Origin: Silene latifolia
Taxonomy: Eukaryota; Streptophyta; Magnoliopsida; Caryophyllales; Caryophyllaceae
NCBI RefSeq assembly: GCF_048544455.1
Contig: NC_133532.1
Location: forward strand, 14,324,948 to 14,388,947
DNA length: 64,000 bases
Direction: 5' to 3'
Made by a program: the position numbers and the translations under genes. Of this stretch, positions 45,844-58,299 are shown piece after piece (the first letter of the stretch is position 1; every line of letters starts with the position of its first letter). The notes beneath the pieces are model-generated. The model worked only from the letters and a program-made list of their open reading frames with translations, had not been told where the DNA came from and made no database searches.

Positions 45844-46198
45844 TATCAGTTTGCAAAAACGAATGATATCTCATTCCTACTCCATGGTTCATTAAGCAAT
45901 AGCCAGTTAGTTGCAAAGTTGAAATTCGAGTTGGATAAACTCAGATGCAGTACGTTCTAGCATTTACATTCTCGCCATTTAAACATAAAGAGTAAATCTG
46001 CAATTCCAAAACCTTGAGATTACAGCCCTTATAATACCGGTCACTAGGCTTAACATAAAGAGACTTTGAAGAAAAGCACAAATCTTCAAAACTCGTAATT
46101 AAATTACTTATAAGCATTGATTCAGTTTCGGAATATTGGCGTACGTCTTCTATCAGGGAGACTTAGGTTAATGGCATGAATGTCCAAACACACTGTTG
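45844..46198. other. Intergenic DNA, 3' flank of the F-box gene
   Basis: No coding signal. It probably contains the 3' untranslated region of the minus-strand F-box/LRR gene that ends at 46199. Confidence 0.4.
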
Positions 46199-48734
46199 TT
46201 AGCCACATGCAGTGACCTCGGTCTTGTTAAATGCTTGCTCGAGCATTTTTCTCATCTGATCAACACCGCCAAGTCCTCTCTCACGCCAAATCTCGAAATC
46301 TTTGAAAACAGATCCCCGGCAATGGATTGGTTGGGCTGAATCACAGCTGCAACTTTCCCCCTCTTTCATTCTGTTTTCATACTGAACCTGGAAATGCAAC
46401 AAGATCCCCCAACAGCGAGCAATAAGAATAAGAATCACCAATAAAACGATACTGGCCTACACGGTCTGGACGTATTAGGGCGCATCAAGTTCCACAGCCC
46501 TCACCGAGTCATACACAAAAGAAAAGAAGAAAAAGGAATTGGTATTACCTTAACTAATAGTTCAGATTGCAGATCTTTAGAGGATAAAGAGATTGTCCAT
46601 GGGTGAGAAGAAAGCCATAACAACGTATCCAAATACTGGAGAGCAGAATGACATGTCAAAGCTTTTGCTACTTTAAGGGATAGTTCTCTGACCCCGCTAA
46701 GTGGAGGGCAAGCGCTTAGTCGCAATTCTTGCGGGATGATCAGGGTCTGTATGAATACACCAAGTAAATCAAACAAGGCATAACGTCATCAAATCATAAC
46801 TTACGCCTTGTTCTTCTGGACTTAAACTAGCTGAACTGAACTGAACTTACAAAAACTGAAATTAAGTCCAAAAGAACAGGGCCTTATTTCAAAAAGGAAA
46901 CCAAAACAAATTGGAAGATAAACTACATGGAGATAAACTAGGAGGAAGGAAGACAATACCCTTTTGGAATCGGAAGATAAGTTGACATATTTTGACTGGC
47001 GGAAGTTGGTGAGTAACGCTACAAGCTTGGAATGCCATAAAATTTGGTTAAAGGTAGCAGCAGGAGGACATTTGAAATGAAGAGAGACTAGAGGTATTTG
47101 GCATTTCGACGAGCATGTTATGATGTTATAGTTACCAGTACTGGAATATTGGAAGGAAAACAAGTTGGGTGTATCAAGCTCAATGTGGCCCAAATTTGGG
47201 CACTCTTCAACACGACAAGTTTTAAGAGAAGCGGATGAGATGTTAATACGCTTCAACTTGGGACAATCTATGAGGGATATGGTTTTCAAGTAGGGAAACT
47301 CGGCCACATTATTAAAAAAATCGTCAGCTATACGACAGCCATCAATATTCAATTCCACCAAGTTCTTACGAGAATTAGAAGCCACCTCGACTTTACACTT
47401 ATTCGTGTTAAGCTCAGTAAGGGTCAAGCATTGAAGAGGCATTGCTGCATCAATCTGTAGTCGATGTAGATCGTGTATTAGACAAACTCTAAGGTCTTTC
47501 AATTTAGAAAGACCTGAAACTCGGAGCACCTTAAAACCTTTACAAGACGAAAGTTGAAGGGTTTCCAAAGCAGGACATTTAAGAAGCAGGATGTCCAAAA
47601 GCACCTGGTCTATCTTAAAAGCGGCCAAACAGAGTTGTTTCAAGCAAGGAAGATCAATTGGCACGTCCACACCACCACCACCACCACCCAAGTAACATCC
47701 ATGTAACTCCAACTTGGTTAAAGTTTTAGATTCTAAAATACGACAACAATTTAAAAAGTCATAATTAGAATCAGGGAGATAAAAGTTGCCATCAATCCAA
47801 CAAGTAAGTTCCTGGACATTGCGTTTCGCAAGGGAAAGCCACATCGATACAACACGAGAAGCGTAAGCACGCATGTCGAGGTTAAAAAGTACACAAATTC
47901 TCATTGATGGCAGCCATATTTGGTCTTCAGCTGAAGACGGGCCAAATGTCGCCATTTTAACTACAAAATGTTACCATTTTAATGACAAACTATTATAGCT
48001 TTAAAAATTATTTACCTTAAAATGGTTACGTTTTTCATCTTAAATGGTGACATTTTTGCGTCTTGTTGAAAGACCAAATATGTCTGCCATCAGCAAGACT
48101 TGCTGTAAAAAGTATTGGTACATAAAGGTATAGCTCTTTAACCTCTAAAGTTTGAGTCTTTTTTGTGTATATCCTCCAAATTTGTTCTAGTAAATGGATA
48201 TACCCAACATGGCTAATTTCCGAATCATTATAATCACGATTCTTCCTACAATTTTTTCTTTTTTTGGCGTATACCATCCTGTTTAGTCCGGATTCAAGAC
48301 GGGTAAGACCACGGCAATTTTTTCTTTCTTTGTTTGGGCGGTAAAGCTTTCCCTCATGAGTTTTAACACTGTTGTATTCCCGGGACTCATTGGTTAAACT
48401 AGAACAACCACTTACCAGTTGATCTAAGTGTCCATACTCCTGATAATTAGTAGAATAAAGATGGTGTTTAAGGGGGTGAGTTTTAGGGAGAGGGTTAAAA
48501 TAATGGGAAAAGAATTTAAAAAAAAAAGCGATCAAAGATAAGAGAAGGACGAGTGAGCCAAGAATACCTCCAAAGAGAGGATAATGAGCTTGTAACAATC
48601 GCATCTTTCATACAAAGATGAGATAATATATGTTGTTTTATTTCAATTGGCATCTCTGTAATTCTGTCTCTTTCTTCCCCAATCCTCATCTTCTTAACCC
48701 TAAATTTCTTTTGTTCAACACAATTTTCCTCCAT
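46199..48734 (-). pseudogene. F-box/LRR (FBD-like) gene, apparently disrupted
   Basis: F-box/LRR proteins select substrates for SCF ubiquitin ligases. On the minus strand the start at 48734 leads into an F-box (DRITEMPIEIKQHILSHLC, then SSLWRYSWL). Leucine-rich repeats lie in 47905-46960 (LTKLELHGCYL, CPALETLQLSSCKGF, LVELNIDGCRIADDF, YLKTISLIDCPKLKRI). Two clean exons follow, 46746-46549 (TLIIPQELRLSACPPLSGVR) and 46387-46199 (ENRMKEGESCSC to the stop), with phases that join. Problems: the frame changes at a T-run just after the F-box near 48515, and the middle (48500-48095) is separated from the repeats by a foldback MITE at 47906-48091 with another frame change. An unrecognised intron could rescue part of this, but a damaged gene is more likely. 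Confidence 0.6.
47906..48091. mobile_element. Foldback MITE inside the F-box/LRR gene
   Basis: The ends GATGGCAGCCATATTTGGTC and GACCAAATATGTCTGCCATC are inverted copies, and similarity continues inward through GACG and the AAATGTCGCCATTTTAA / TTAAATGGTGACATTTT blocks. The total is about 186 bp with a short AT-rich centre. The GGTGACATTT core recalls the foldback at 23664-23850. No target duplication is certain. Confidence 0.7.
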
Positions 48735-49471
48735 CTTTCTCCTATTCACCCTATACGGAGTATTTATAGAATTACTAATATATACCTCGTGCAATATATG
48801 CACAATATTTTTATAGATTTTTATTTTTAGTGTATTATTAATAGAATTTAAATTGACAATTCAGTTATTTTTCATATTTTTCCTTAATTTTTTTAGAGAA
48901 ATAAATAAAATTTTAAATCGTAAGAAATAATAAAATGAGGATTTTTTTTTTGAATTTTTTTTGTGTTTTTTTTACCGAGAAATTAATAATGTTAATTTAC
49001 AAATATTTACAAATATAACATATTTTTTAGCTACAAATTTTTACCATAAAAAGTCAATGAACTTTAACAAATATTTACAAATACCATATTTTTTAGCTGC
49101 AACTTTTTATCATAAAAAGTCAATAAATTTTTATCAATAAGTTTTTTAAAAAAAGAATTTTCCTTATCCTAAAAATATCGGAGATAAATTTGTGCAGAAT
49201 GTGAAATACTAAATGCTATAAATATTTAAATACAAAAGATTATATCCATTTATAACTTATGATGTCCACACATATAGTATATGCTAAAAACACCAAGCAC
49301 TTTTCTAGGAAATATTTTTAGGCGGGAAAATTTGGAGTTTCGCCTATTCATTTAGTAAATAGAGGATTCCCGAAAATAAGAGACTTTAATTTAATTAAAT
49401 AAATACTCCCTCCACATCATATCAATGGTAACATTGATTTTTTCACACTTGTCGAGATACGTTTTGTAACG
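48735..49471. other. AT-rich intergenic DNA with a small tandem repeat
   Basis: This probably includes the F-box gene promoter. At 49001-49135 two copies of a 67-bp unit (marker CATATTTTTTAGCT) stand in tandem. A TACTCCCTCC at 49404 recalls a MITE end, but the partner end is missing. No gene is seen. Confidence 0.6.
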
Positions 49472-52400
49472 TGTGTAGATACCTCATTTCTGTACCTCCC
49501 GCAAACCACCCGGTGATGATTGGGCCGCATGTTTGGTACGCGGAACGATTTGTGACAGTTCGTAAGTTTATCGTCAAGTGATCACTCAAACATTTATGTC
49601 TACCTCTTAATTGTCATCTACGCGCCGATACGGTCGTTTTGACAGTAATTAGAATACATTTGGAGTCCGGGCCTAAAACCGTCTTCATTTTCTGACAACC
49701 ATTAAAATGCCGAGTCGGAATGTTCCGGATATTTCTATTCCATATTTTATAAATCTTTTAGTTTTTGGTAAACAATTTCCCGTAATATTCACACAAAATA
49801 TTAAGGAAAACCAAATTATTCCGTTATTCCATAAACTAAACACGGAAATCTTTCTTCCGCAGTAGGAAACCACTTGGGAATAGACGCAGCAGGTGCTGCG
49901 CCTTTTCCAAGAGACGCAGTGCCTGCTGCGCCTCTTCCCAAGTCCTTTTCTGCATATTTTTCGTATCTTTTCTGTTGGATTAAGTGTCCCCGACAATAAT
50001 GCGATCACAATTGTCGATCATATTGATCACATATTTAAATCTCATATCAAGAATACAAAATGGATGATACATTACATATATAGTCAACTAGTCCACACAT
50101 ATCGGTAATGATTGGCTGACTAGAGTTTGACATTACTGTCGTGCGACGGTGGTGATCAGTTGATCCCTAGAGGTCACACCTAAAGGACGATTCCCTTAAT
50201 TGAAAAAGGTTAATTAATTGTATGTCGATACAAATTAATTAATTCCTTAAAATTGAACAAATTATTATCATAAGAGAGAACATGACATCTTATTATAATG
50301 TGATTAAATAAGATTTTATTAGTAATTTAAAAAGTTATATTACTAAAATTAATCGGTGTTTGCGAAACACGCGAGATGAGAATGATAAGTTAGTTATAAT
50401 TACAAGATGTTGTAAATTATACTAACTAGTATTTAAATAACCATTTTATGAGAAACTAATTTTGAATTACTAGTCAATTTGTTAAATGTGATTTATTTAA
50501 TTTGTAAATGATATTTAATTTGTTAAATATGCATTTTAAATTAAAACATGACATAAGACATGTCACATGACATACAATTGTACAATTGACAAAAATAAAA
50601 TGGACTCCATATTACACATCAAAACCGAAATTGGTGGGCAATTTTAGAAGTTTTTGTCTTATTCATTTGTCTATGACACTTGATAGTGACATGACTATGG
50701 ACAAAGGCTTACACAATTTGTCTTGTGAAGACAAAAAGGAAAAAGAAAAATGGTCTACAACCACTTAATCCCACCGGTTTTTGGAGTGAAAATAGAGAGA
50801 TTTTTCTCCATAATTCAATTCTCTAATGTTTTATGAAAACCCAACAACCTTCTCTCTCTTGTTCTTCATAAAATCAAGTTTTATGAATCAAATTTGTACA
50901 AATCAAACACTAATAATACTAGTAGTAGTATATGAGTATTAGTAACCGATTTTAAGGTAAACAACATTACAAATATCTAGTACATGTTAGTTTGTGGGAT
51001 TTTGGGATAATCTTGGGTGCTACTTATTGGAGGGCCTCTATTTTGAAGTCATGAATGTTCATCCATTATTGGAAAGCTCAAGAACTAACAAGAAGGAGAT
51101 CTTGTTGGTGCCCATAAGACCGAAATCTTATAGTAAGAACAATGATTTCTTCCCTTTTCTAATTATGTTTGCATGCATAAGATCAACAATTTATTTTATG
51201 ACTTAATAAATTTCTAACATATATGAATATGTAAATTAATGAGATTAATAATTTCCAACATTTTCATATCTTTTCGAGATTCACTTCCAAAGTTTCTCCG
51301 AAAAACCCTACTTCCTCCACGTGATTAGTATAAATAGGAGCCTTCGCTCCTCATATTTCTCACTCGAGTGTCCGCCCTTCTCTTCTCCCTTTGCATTCTA
51401 GACCACGTTCTTACTTTTTGGCGTCTACGTGCTTGAACTTTCGACCACGTAAGCTCGGATCTTTCTGAGTACCAGCCTCGTTTTGCATGACCGACCAATT
51501 TGACCAACTCCACCATTATCAACTTTAATCAATTTTATTCGTTTTCCTCTTACGAGGGCACTTTCGTTACATTCGAGTCGAGCATCACTAAACGTTAACT
51601 TAGTTCATCTCGTTTCATCAAACATGTAAGTCTGAGGGTGTAAATCTCTCTTTTACTTATTGTTATTTATCTTTTGTAATCATATTGTAAGGTTTATGTC
51701 GAAAATACAATTAAAACCGATTTATAAAACCATGCTTTAAATCCTTTTTTTACGGATTATCAGAGGACAACCGTCGAGAAAGGACGCAGCAACTGCTGCG
51801 CCTCTTCGAAGGGACGCAGTACCTGCTGCGCCTCTTCGTGAGGCTGCCGCAGTTCCTGCTTCCTTTCTTCTTCCTTCGTCTTTTGTAGTTCGTTCGTTTC
51901 TTTTGCTTTCTTTTGTTCCTTGTTTTAATGTAACAATGCGAACATAATAATTTGACATGTATATTGTTCATCGTCATTAACATTAATTCATCTTTTAAAT
52001 TCCCGACTTCAATCCCAAGTAATTAATATTTGCGGGTTTTCGTCATTAAAGTCAAATCCGGGTTGTAGAAATTCGATTCATTCATATTGAGTTTCTGGGA
52101 TTCGATCGTTGATATATTCTCACCTGTTTATTATCATATTCATCATTAATCCGTCATTAATTCATCATATTTAACCTAATTAATTAGTTTAGTTTGTTAA
52201 TTTGTAATTAATCCTTATAAATCATATATAATTCATCCTAATTCCGTTTCATCCATGTTTATCGCTTTCATGACCATCAATCATATGTAAATAATCTGTT
52301 AATCACTTCCATCCGAGTAAATAATACTAATCAATCATTAAAATCATCAACGAGCATTAACAATTCGCAATTCCGGCTCCACAGCCAGAACTGAGCCAAG

Positions 52401-53152
52401 GAACAGACGCGGTGACTGCTGCGCCTGTTCCTGGCTGACTTCTGTCTCTGAACTCCCGTTTTGCCTCGACCTAGTTTATTTAATTACGTAATTAATTAAC
52501 TATTATTCGTATTATCGCCTTAATTTATGTTCGTTAATTCATTCATTTTGTTCTTTTCAAAATTATCCGTTTTAAAAGTATTTTCGACATAAATCAATTA
52601 AACCCGATGTAATTATTGTAATTTTCTTTATTGTAATTTTCCTTTATTGTATTATTATTGTATCTCTTTATTATCACTTGTATGCTTTCACATGTAATCA
52701 ATCTTAAATCTCGACTTTGACTCAAATGCATGTTAAATTACTTGTTCACCGACTTAGTTTAATTCTCACATGTTAGGATTAATCTATTTGGATGTTGCAT
52801 TGCATGCATATAATCGACAATATATCAAGTATAAATAATTTCCCTAATCATTAGTAGAGGTCGCTATCGAGGCGGGCGGGATTAGGTGTTCGATCAAAAG
52901 AGCTTCCTAATACGTACCCTCACCCCTTACTCCAGATCTTTGTGAACATCCGTGTTCATTGGCATCCACGAGAGTCATTCTAGACATAGAATGCTAAGGG
53001 TAACGAGTTCTTGGTGTTCATGTCACTACTTTGTGTCTTGACATGGCACGAGGTATTCGAACGATTTCCAGTTTTCCGCAATAAATTGGTGGCGACTCCA
53101 CAAATGCAAACGCTTGTCCTTTCTCAAGCGCCCCGTGGGCCTATTGTCCACA
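49472..53152 (+). repeat. 5' LTR of the Ogre/Tat element
   Basis: It starts TGTGTAGATACC (49472, possibly 49474) and ends GTCCACA just before the primer site; about 2.4 kb remain after the nested insert is set aside. It carries five copies of an imperfect hairpin motif with GACGCAG and CTGCTGCGCC at about 49883, 49914, 51782, 51812 and 52405. The 3' end contains GGTGGCGACTCCAC, a near copy of the primer site region. Confidence 0.7.
49973..51260 (+). mobile_element. Nested solo LTR, probably Copia-type
   Basis: A 1288-bp unit from TGTTGGATTAAG to TTTCCAACA with 5-bp target repeats TTTTC at 49968-49972 and 51261-51265. TGTTGG/CCAACA ends are usual for Copia LTRs. No internal region is left, so this is a solo LTR. 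It inserted into the Ogre/Tat LTR and is therefore younger than it. Confidence 0.85.
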
Positions 53153-53155
53153 GTT

Positions 53156-53173
53156 TGGCGACTCTGCTGGGGA
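53156..53173 (+). other. Primer binding site, tRNA-Arg type
   Basis: TGGCGACTCTGCTGGGGA follows the LTR end by three bases. This form is the usual primer site of Ogre/Tat elements. Confidence 0.75.
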
Positions 53174-54104
53174 TAATACACTTACGTGTAGCCAAAAGGG
53201 TGAAACTTGAACAAGGTTAGACAATAGTTTGTACAAGACAATTGTCGGTTTTCATAACTCGGTCTTCCTAGATCGTTTCATTCGGCCTTCCTAGGCCCTA
53301 CCCAACCCACTCGACCAATCGCCCCGTCTAAACGGTCCTAATTCCTATTTGGGCCTAAGGATGGATAGCGATTGACGTCATCCATACCATGGTGCTTACT
53401 CTTGTTTGTATCAAGGAGTTTCACTACTTGAGGAAATGGACTAGGAATCGGCCTTACTCTTGTTTGGTACGAGCCTCTCCACAGACTTCGGGTTTGATAG
53501 TTCGGTATGGCAACCCACCCTTTAAATCAAAACCCATTTAAAATGCACTCAGCATCCCATTATAATGCTTGTATATTGTTTGTACCATACGTGATTACCC
53601 TTTTCTAAACGAAACCATGACGATTTTTTTTGTAAAATTCAAAATCCTTCTTTAACATGTAAAATTTCGAACTTGGGCCTAATATTAGCGCAAAACAAGC
53701 TGAAACTCTGTCCAATTGTCGAGTCAAAATTCGGGCCTCAAAACCCATTTCAAAACCTCACTTCGAGTCCACTCCTACAACTACACTAAAGTTGACTAGG
53801 ACCAACATTTTTCAAATTTTGTCATTTCCTCAAAGCTCACTGACACAAGTGGCACACTCCCACTTCACGAGTCAAAACATTTCTTTTCAAGTAAGTGTGC
53901 TAGAGTGGTCGATCGTGTTTTGATTCATCGTCGATCTCTTATCCAGTTTCCAAGATGCCTGGAACAAGCGACGTGAACTTCAATCAACTCCAGGATAGTA
54001 ATGATCAAATCCTAATCGCGCTAGCTCGTCTCCAAGTTACTCAAGACCAAGTGTATGATCACCTTGACACCATTGAGGGCTGAATATATGCCGTAGAAAC
54101 GAGG

Positions 54105-55085
54105 ATGCCTCCTCGAGAAAGTGAAATCATTGATGACTTCGTGAATGACTTCGGGGACGAAAACCCTCCCATGGGTATGACTGCAGCTGAGAAACGACTC
54201 CAATACTTAGAGGAGAAATTGATGTATCTTAAAGGGGATGACATTTATAGGGAGAATAATCGCAAGTATGAGGCCGTGAGTTCCAAGTTGCCAACCAACT
54301 TCAACATGACGGATATCCCTAAATTCAAGGGGCATGAAAACTCTTTGAACCATATCCGTGCCTTCAAGGATTACATGTCTATCAAGGGCATTAAACCCGA
54401 TATGTTCTTAAGGATCTTTCCTTCATCTCTTGACACCATCCCAAAGCAATGGTTCTATTCGCTAGATCACAAGAAAATCGCTACTTGGGACGATGCCGTA
54501 ATCGAGTTTTCTAAACAATATGCGGATAATGCTGAAATCCAAGTCAACATGTGCACTTTAGAGGTTCTTACCCAAAATGACAAAGAAGGTTTCACCGATT
54601 TCCTAAGTCGGTGGAGGAAGACTAGCACTCAACTTGTTGAACGTCCGGATGAGGCTACCCTTGTGGAGAAATTCGTGGACAATCTAAAGCCCATCTATGC
54701 AAATCATTTGAGGTATCAAAACATCAAGACTTTCAAACATTTGACCGTACTAGGGACAATGATCGAAGATGACATTCGTAAAGGGCTCTTGTCCAAAACG
54801 ATAGGTCGTGGATATCAAGGCTCAACAAGTCGTTCTTACGGCTCTACTAGCAAGACTGATGAAGTTAACCTTCTTGAGCCATCTAAAAAGAGTACCCCTC
54901 CAAGGAAATTCACAAATATAGGGGATACATATTCCAACGCTCTGAAAAGATTGATAAAACTCGGGAAACTTCAACCCATAGGCCCTACGCCTGAACCAGA
55001 AAAGAAATCCAAGTTCGGGATGAGAATTAAATCTGCGAATACCATAGAGGTAAGGGACATGATACAGAGAAATGCTACAAATTGA
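54105..55085 (+). CDS. gag: Ogre/Tat gag open frame
   Basis: A 326-residue frame holding a retrotransposon gag domain: a coiled N-terminus (AAEKRLQYLEEKLMYL), MTDIPKFKGHENSLNHIRAF, LRIFPSSLDTIPKQWFYSL, WDDAVIEFSKQYADN and FLSRWRKTSTQLVERPDEAT. This is the capsid domain of Tat-lineage elements. Similar sequence begins a little upstream, near 53955. Part of a broken fossil. Confidence 0.8.
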   Translation: MPPRESEIIDDFVNDFGDENPPMGMTAAEKRLQYLEEKLMYLKGDDIYRENNRKYEAVSSKLPTNFNMTDIPKFKGHENSLNHIRAFKDYMSIKGIKPDMFLRIFPSSLDTIPKQWFYSLDHKKIATWDDAVIEFSKQYADNAEIQVNMCTLEVLTQNDKEGFTDFLSRWRKTSTQLVERPDEATLVEKFVDNLKPIYANHLRYQNIKTFKHLTVLGTMIEDDIRKGLLSKTIGRGYQGSTSRSYGSTSKTDEVNLLEPSKKSTPPRKFTNIGDTYSNALKRLIKLGKLQPIGPTPEPEKKSKFGMRIKSANTIEVRDMIQRNATN

Positions 55086-57552
55086 AAAATGTACTTCAAG
55101 ACATGATTGAAGACGGTCGCCTACCAATACCACCTGGAGGTAAACCTAACAACACTAAGAATCCTCTTGGAGTTGTAGTGATTACAAATGAAGAATCTAC
55201 CATAGATTGTTCACATCTCATCTCCCCAGTCGAAGATGAAGTTCATACAATAGAAAATGAAGGGAACTACTCCACCATTTCCCCAACCATCACTGATTTC
55301 ATCGCATGGGCAAAAAGTGTGGATAGACAAGTCTTGGAACTAGAGAGTGCAGTGGCAACCTTACGAGGCCCCAACGCCACGCCTAGAAAACGTGCACCAC
55401 TAGTTTTCTCTCAAAACACTACAATGCAAGAAGTAGTAGCCGTGGTTGATGAACTAGTCGACCAGATTATCCAATTAGAAGCTGAAATCATAAGAATGAG
55501 GAAACTTGTTGCTATCAATGGAATATGGGCTGACGATGACGAAGATCTGTATCTCACTGAACACTACTTAGTCAAAATCAGTGAGGAAATAGTCCAGAAT
55601 TGTGAAGATCAAGATGTAGATCACCTCACTCGTTCAGGACGCCCATACCAAAATACTTCTCAAAATGGTCCCATAGCAAACGGTCCAAACAATGTAGTCA
55701 CACCAAGTGACAATGAAGAAGGCTCTACCGACCATCTACTAAAGCAACTACAAAAGATAAAGGCTGATCTTTCAGTCTGGCAACTAGTGTCAAGCTCATT
55801 CCCACATCGCCAAGCTTTGCTGCAAGCTTTGGCCAAACTAAATGTGGCACCTAACTCCACACCCGACGACGTGGTCAACTTGGTCTTCCAAGAATCACCA
55901 AAGCTAAGTAATCCTATTACTTTCTCGGATGAGGATTTGCCACCCTTCGGTGCTAGTCATAACTTGGCTCTTTATATCACCGTAATTTGCTTAAAGAAGA
56001 ATGTGCCAATGACCTTAGTAGATGATGGCTCCACGGTCAACGTCATACCCTTGAAAACGGCATACAAATTGGGCATGAAATAATCATATTGGACTCCTAC
56101 CAATTAAGGTGTTCGCGCATATGATGGTACACGACGAAAGGTGGTGGGACTTGTTGACCTAATTATAGCCACATGGCCAATTAAACGAAAGGTCAATTTT
56201 CAAATAGTGGACATCGGGGCATCCTTCAACATACTTCTGGGAAGACCTTGGATTCACGCTTCCAAAGCGATAACATCCACACTCCACCAGAAAATCAAAA
56301 TCCCACTAGATGGTAAGGTGGTGACGATCACTTCGTCGCCCATCAAGGCAATCATCGAAAAGAAGTCAAGCAATCAAGTCCTTACAGATCCAGTATATGA
56401 ACTTGGGGGCTTTCACATCATAAACGTCATAGAGAGCAAATTAGCACCATTATACTTCAATCCCTACTCTAACCTAGTGGTCAACCACATACTCAAAACC
56501 CAGGGATACTTCCCGGGAATGCCTTTGAATCCTATCCGAAGGAGCACCATTGCCCCCTACAAGGAGGCTAATTCACAAAGAATACCCCTTGTATTAGGAT
56601 ACAAACCCACCAAAGAGGAAGTTCTCGAGATGCTCGCTCAAATTCAAAACTGTAAGAATGTGGGAATTCAAATGCGACCCTATCTCCCTACCCTAAATGG
56701 ATACTTCGTTAGGGAAGGAAGTCAAGAATTCTTTCATGGATTTCCCGAACCTTGGCATTATCTCGAAAGGAAGCTAGCCGGAATAGAGATCTTTCACAAT
56801 TGCTACTTCATTCCTCCAGAAACGGTTCCTACCGTCAAGATTCGTCAAGCACCTTGCGTAGACGAACAAGCTGTGAGTCTATTATTTGGAGAAGATCGAT
56901 TTGTTAGAGCCGCGCAGGACGAGATCATTACTATGATACTTCAAGATTATCACTTCAACCCTACCGCATTAATCACAGAAATCAACACCAATCAGCAGAA
57001 AGGATGGAGAAAATCGATCAAGTGGACAAACAACCAAGGAAGACTCTTCAAGCTCACTACTGGAGAAGGAGAGATGTTCAAAGGAGAACCAGAAGACGAA
57101 AAATTCGAGTCAGAGTCGGAGTCCGAGTCAGAGTCTAGAGAAGTTCCTAGAGAGTCTCCTCCTGTCGTCATTCCCACTCCCCTCGTTTCTCCTAGCCTAG
57201 TGTCGAATAGCAACAGTAGTTCGGGAAATGTCCCAACCGCTGTCCCTTTACCGCCACTGACCACAGATCAGATGGCTTCTCTGTTTCAACTTTTCTCAAA
57301 TCTTAATATGAATAAATCAGGTTCTCCTTACTCTTCGTGTTATCTTGAATGTAATTCTATTTACGATGATGATGAGAATGACCCAGACCCTGGCTCAATC
57401 GAGATACCTCCCTACATAGCCAAAGAAATACTACAAGAGAGGGAAGGGGGACCCGTGATAGAAGATACTGAACCCATCAACGTAGGAACTGAACTAGAAC
57501 CCCAAGAACTTAGGATAGGGACAACCCTGAGCCCCACCGAAAGGGCCAATTT
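55082..57552 (+). other. Ogre/Tat spacer and protease region
   Basis: After gag come a variable acidic region, the protease core with DLPPFGASHNLALYITV and VDDGSTVNVIPLKTAYKLG, the block GRPWIHASKAITSTLHQKIK, and a long linker including GYFPGMPLNPIRRS and a Glu/Ser-rich stretch (about 57105-57150). The polymerase that should follow is absent. These landmarks are seen in Tat/Ogre polyproteins. Part of a broken fossil. Confidence 0.75.
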
Positions 57553-58276
57553 TGTAACACCCCGTAAATTTGAAGACCTTTATTATATTTTAAAAGTAAT
57601 ATTTTAATCTATTTTAAGTTAATATTAATTTATTTGAAATAAAATTGACACGTCTGTCGTGTACCTGTCAAAAATAAACTAACTATATAGCTAGGGAAGT
57701 CAAGTCGATCTCCACAGGGAGACAAGATATCTGTAGAAGTCCGTCTATTTTGTCACGAAGGGGGGGGGGGGGGGGTTGTTTGAATTGTTTTCTAACTACG
57801 AAGTTTAAAGGAAGAGAAATAAAGGCAAAAGCAGTAAAGACAAGAAATAAGTTTTAAACTATCAGATAGAGAGGGACATGTCGGGAATTCGGTTCACTAC
57901 GGTAGTCCAGTGACTCAGCTGTAAATGACTCAGACGAATTATATGCAAGACGGATACGGAAAGGTCCTTTCGGTCCACTTTCTATCCTAAAATACCACTA
58001 ACTTAACTTTCATTCTCGTCAGGGTAGTCTACTGTTTATAGCAGGCCTATTTAGTCCAATCTTTCGGTCTAGTATTAATTTTAACCAGATTACAAGGTAA
58101 CTCAGAAGCGTGCACTCAACTAAGTCGATAAATACAATTAAATTGCTATGGTGACAGAATCTCACAATTAATTCATCTATTTCATTTACTACATCGTCAC
58201 ATTTCCTACCGCAGATCCCCTAATCCCAACATGCATTAAATTTAGCTACTCATACTATTATTAATATCTAAACTAA
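57553..58276. repeat. LTR-derived scraps, unresolved
   Basis: 57553-57655 starts TGTAACACCCCGTAAATT and looks like a chromovirus-type LTR end on the minus strand. 57656-58276 has the phrase AGTCGATCTCCACAGGGAG followed by a 17-base G run (57763-57779) and GGGACATGTCGGGAATTC, a texture like Athila-type LTRs read on the minus strand. No intact ends or target repeats were found, so both calls are tentative. The CACTA element interrupts it at 58277. Confidence 0.4.
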
Positions 58277-58299
58277 CACTACAAGAAAAACGCGGGTTA

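Larger units (their letters stand above)
49472..57552 (+). mobile_element. Ogre/Tat-type Ty3 LTR retrotransposon, 5' part
   Basis: A long LTR (49472-53152, with a nested solo LTR) is followed by a tRNA-Arg-type primer site (53156-53173), an untranslated leader, gag (about 53950-55080), a spacer coding region and an aspartic protease region (LVDDGSTVNVIPL, about 56015-56060), then IVDIGASFNILLGRPWIHAS (56200-56260) and a linker to 57552. The primer site, multi-kilobase LTR and that protease-flanking motif are typical of the Tat/Ogre clade. Reverse transcriptase, RNase H, integrase and the 3' LTR are missing: the element stops at an LTR scrap at 57553. It is a broken fossil with several breaks. 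Confidence 0.8.

Noticed and set aside
49893-50108. Frames of about 70-107 codons near the Ogre/Tat LTR hairpins
   Set aside because: They span the junction of the LTR and the nested solo LTR, and no conserved protein is present.
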